Of a stretch of 64,000 nt of DNA, positions 62,085 to 64,000 are shown one piece after another (position 1 is the first letter of the stretch; each line of letters starts with the position of its first letter). Origin of the DNA: Eubacteriaceae bacterium (lineage in GTDB: Bacteria > Bacillota > Clostridia > Eubacteriales > Anaerofustaceae). The stretch covers positions 62,001-126,000 of the forward strand of contig JAFXKY010000026.1 in NCBI GenBank assembly GCA_017531485.1, written 5' to 3'. Position numbers and translations under genes: made by a program. Under the pieces are notes generated by a model. It did no database searches and was not told the origin of the DNA. It saw only the letters and a program-made list of their open reading frames with translations.

Positions 62085-62243
62085 TATGTGAATATTTCTT
62101 TTTCTGTAATATGAAATCAATAAATCACTTTAAGAAATAAAGTTCACAATTGAACAATCTGTTATGTGCAAAAAAATTTGTCTAATCAGTATGAAGAACG
62201 TCGCAATTTTTGAGAAATTCATTGGTTATATAGTACGTTGTTT

Positions 62244-62271
62244 TTGAACTGTTAATATGTTAGACTAATAC
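62244..62271 (+). promoter_or_regulatory. Promoter of the GPH-type transporter gene
   Basis: TTGAAC (62244-62249), 16-bp spacer TGTTAATATGTTAGAC, TAATAC (62266-62271). The motif with its flanks recurs at 63973-64000. It lies 43 bp before the ATG at 62314. The rest of the 270-bp gap from 62085 is AT-rich with no gene. Confidence 0.6.
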
Positions 62272-62313
62272 TGCATGATAAGTGCAAATATATATTATTA
62301 AAGGAGAATTTTT

Positions 62314-63750
62314 ATGGCAATCAAAAGAACGCCGCGTGAAGACAAGTTTAGAATCAATGTCTATTCTTTCTACGCGACAATGCAGAGCTGGGGCTTCTGG
62401 GTACCGTTTACATACGGTCAGATGTTCCTTATGGACTACATGGGTCTTAAAGCTGCGGAAGTAGCATCTATCTTCCTCGTTGCTAAGACAATCGACTTCT
62501 TCGTATCCCTCACAGCAGGCGGTATCGTTCAGTCAGCAAACCTTAAAGACGGTAAATTCCTTCCGTGGATGAGAAAGCTTCGTTGGGTAATCTCAATCGG
62601 CGCTATGCTTCAGGTTCTTCCGATCCCGAATGCACCGTTCTTCGTAAAAGCGCTTTGCGCAGGTGTAGGATACTGCTGCATGCACTGCTCAATGAACTTC
62701 ATGCAGACTTGTCTCTCAGGCGTAATGCAGCTCATCGCAGGTGCTAACATGGATAACCGTTTCAAGATGACAGCAAGATCATCTCAGGTATCTTCAGCAT
62801 CTTCTATCATCCTTTCATTCGGTACAATTCCTCTCGTAACAGCAGTTGGTAACGCATTCAATAACCCGGCACTCGGTTATACTATCGTTTCAGCAGTATG
62901 TACAATCTTCCTTATCGGTGGTGTTGAACTCCTCACAATGGCAGCAGCAGATCTCGACCTTCCGAGAGACCCGTCAATGCCGGCTCCTCCGAGAATAAAG
63001 ATCAAAGACATGGTTACGGCTATCTTTACAAACGACCAGATGGTAGTTTACATGGTATACCAGATCGTTAACCAGATCGGTACATATATCGTTCAGGGTA
63101 TGATGATGTACTACTGGAGACTTATCATGGACCAGTTCATGATGTACTCAGTAGTTTCCGGTACAACAACATGCATCAACTTCGTATTCGCAATGTTCAT
63201 CCCGAAATTCGCTAAGAAGCTCGGAAGAAAGAAATCAATCCTCATCGCATTCGCTTCAAGCGCACTTTCAAGAGTTGTAATGCTTCTCTTCGCAACAAAG
63301 AGCATCTGGTGGATGTTCGTAGCTAACCTCATCATGCAGGCAGGTATGAGATTCACGATGGCATTCGGCTTCAACTACTACCTTGATATCGGTGAATACG
63401 GATACTACAAGACAGGCAAAGACTTCAGAACACTCTCAATGTCAATGCAGAACATTCCGATGAAGATCGCTATGGCAATCGGTGGTGCTATCGGTGGTTA
63501 CGTACTCGCATGGATCGGTTTTGACGAGTGGAACGCAGCAGCTCTTGCTAAGACACTCGACAGAACATCTGCAGAATGGGCAGCATTCGTGAAGACATTC
63601 ATGAACATCTACACACTCGTTCCGATCGTATTCGCATCAATCGCGATCATCATCTTCTTCGTTGGTTATAAGATCACAGACGAAGACGCTAAGTTCTACG
63701 CTGAAGAAAACCAGAAGAGAAAAGCAGCTGAAATGGCAGCAGCAAAATAA
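62314..63750 (+). CDS. GPH/MFS-type sugar or peptide cation symporter
   Basis: 478 aa with about twelve membrane helices and a long middle loop (residues about 210-235, AADLDLPRDPSMPAPPRIKIKD-like). The helix 1-2 region FWVPFTYGQMFLMDYMGL followed by AKTIDFFVSLTAGGIVQ and the repeat-like KKLGRKKSILIAFASSALSRVVML match the glycoside-pentoside-hexuronide symporter family within MFS. Substrate unknown. Its place after four M20 peptidases hints at a peptide or amino-acid derivative, but that is inference. Codon use is strongly biased, suggesting high expression. SD AAAGGAG. Terminator at 63777. Confidence 0.87.
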   Translation: MAIKRTPREDKFRINVYSFYATMQSWGFWVPFTYGQMFLMDYMGLKAAEVASIFLVAKTIDFFVSLTAGGIVQSANLKDGKFLPWMRKLRWVISIGAMLQVLPIPNAPFFVKALCAGVGYCCMHCSMNFMQTCLSGVMQLIAGANMDNRFKMTARSSQVSSASSIILSFGTIPLVTAVGNAFNNPALGYTIVSAVCTIFLIGGVELLTMAAADLDLPRDPSMPAPPRIKIKDMVTAIFTNDQMVVYMVYQIVNQIGTYIVQGMMMYYWRLIMDQFMMYSVVSGTTTCINFVFAMFIPKFAKKLGRKKSILIAFASSALSRVVMLLFATKSIWWMFVANLIMQAGMRFTMAFGFNYYLDIGEYGYYKTGKDFRTLSMSMQNIPMKIAMAIGGAIGGYVLAWIGFDEWNAAALAKTLDRTSAEWAAFVKTFMNIYTLVPIVFASIAIIIFFVGYKITDEDAKFYAEENQKRKAAEMAAAK

Positions 63751-63776
63751 TCGGAAAACAATATTACAGATTCTTG

Positions 63777-63804
63777 AAAAGGTGGAGTTCTTCTCCACCT
63801 TTTT
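63777..63804 (+). terminator. Terminator of the transporter gene
   Basis: 11-bp perfect stem AAAAGGTGGAG/CTCCACCTTTT with a 5-base loop and T-run. Confidence 0.92.
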
Positions 63805-63972
63805 ATTATGCAAAAATCAAGACGATATGATAAATAAGGCTGCAAGATCAGTGCTTAAAATATAAACGTTATTTTTTATAAAAGTTAATTATGAATTAAG
63901 AAAGTTCAGTCTGCGGGTATGAAGAAGTTTACGCTAACTATAAATTTTATTGGTTTGCGGATACGTAGTTTT

Positions 63973-64000
63973 TTGAACTGTTAATGTGTTAAACTATGAG
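63973..64000 (+). promoter_or_regulatory. Second copy of the TTGAAC promoter motif, at the window edge
   Basis: TTGAAC, 16-bp spacer TGTTAATGTGTTAAAC, TATGAG, aligned with 62244-62271 over about 50 bp including upstream ATACGTAGTTTT against GTACGTTGTTTT. Presumably drives a gene beyond the window. Confidence 0.5.

Overview
The window looks like the replication-origin region of a low-to-mid GC Clostridia-type member of the Bacillota. Signs are a dnaA-dnaN pair with DnaA boxes, parAB with two parS sites, Firmicutes-style families (DUF554, DUF951, CvpA, HemZ, YhaO/YhaN, DUF4373), strong SD sequences and TTGACA/TATAAT promoters. Genus cannot be fixed from what I can see.

Layout. 1-4.8 kb: 5' end of mnmE, a cluster of back-to-back hairpins, a rhomboid-fold protein without catalytic residues, and comEC with a QueG-like Fe-S gene. 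5.0-6.4 kb: two small tRNA operons (fMet-Met-Glu and Pro-Ile2), each with its own near-consensus promoter and terminator, around a DUF554 gene. 6.5-16 kb: proBA, a prolyl-tRNA editing protein, a two-component system, an RluA-type pseudouridine synthase, endonuclease IV, a nitroreductase and a RelBE-like pair. 16.4-28.2 kb, all on the minus strand: a seven-gene run (response regulator, PAS histidine kinase, propeller-like lipoprotein, dtd, zinc-ribbon protein, MBL hydrolase, hemZ), then parAB with a highly acidic membrane protein, DUF951 and cvpA. 28.4-33.1 kb: Hsp20, a methyltransferase, oriC, dnaA and dnaN.

The most unusual part is 33.1-35.5 kb. Two minus-strand genes face oriC: a 139-aa DUF4373 (Lin1244/Lin1753-type) DNA-binding domain of the phage replisome-organiser class, and a 436-aa acidic repeat protein whose C-terminus resembles the second half of such proteins. 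The repeat gene carries ten copies of a 16-bp palindrome (TTACGCANNTGCGTAY on the minus strand), nearly all exactly 54 bp apart. Three more copies lie at and beyond its stop codon. Synonymous positions inside the palindrome are frozen while the two central bases vary, so the constraint appears to act on DNA. A tract of seven 10-bp-phased CTTTAC-type units lies between the two genes. Together this resembles a phage or plasmid initiator locus whose iterons lie inside the initiator gene, placed 0.1-2.4 kb beyond dnaN. That reading is inference.

35.7-43.3 kb: a purine cluster (single-chain FGAM synthase, purE, purM, purN, purH). 43.6-51.3 kb: tcdA, a second OmpR-type two-component system, the YhaO/YhaN nuclease pair and mnmA. 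51.4-56.3 kb: small lipoprotein and membrane genes, a URO-D family protein, YibE/F with signal peptidase I, and a DUF805 protein. 56.4-64 kb: four M20 peptidases, three of them tandem PepV-like paralogues, and a GPH-type transporter whose promoter motif recurs at the window edge.

Intergenic regions carry a dispersed repeat family built on CCCCCTTA-N-TAAGGGGG hairpins, including two inverted copies of about 207 bp, 7.5 kb apart.
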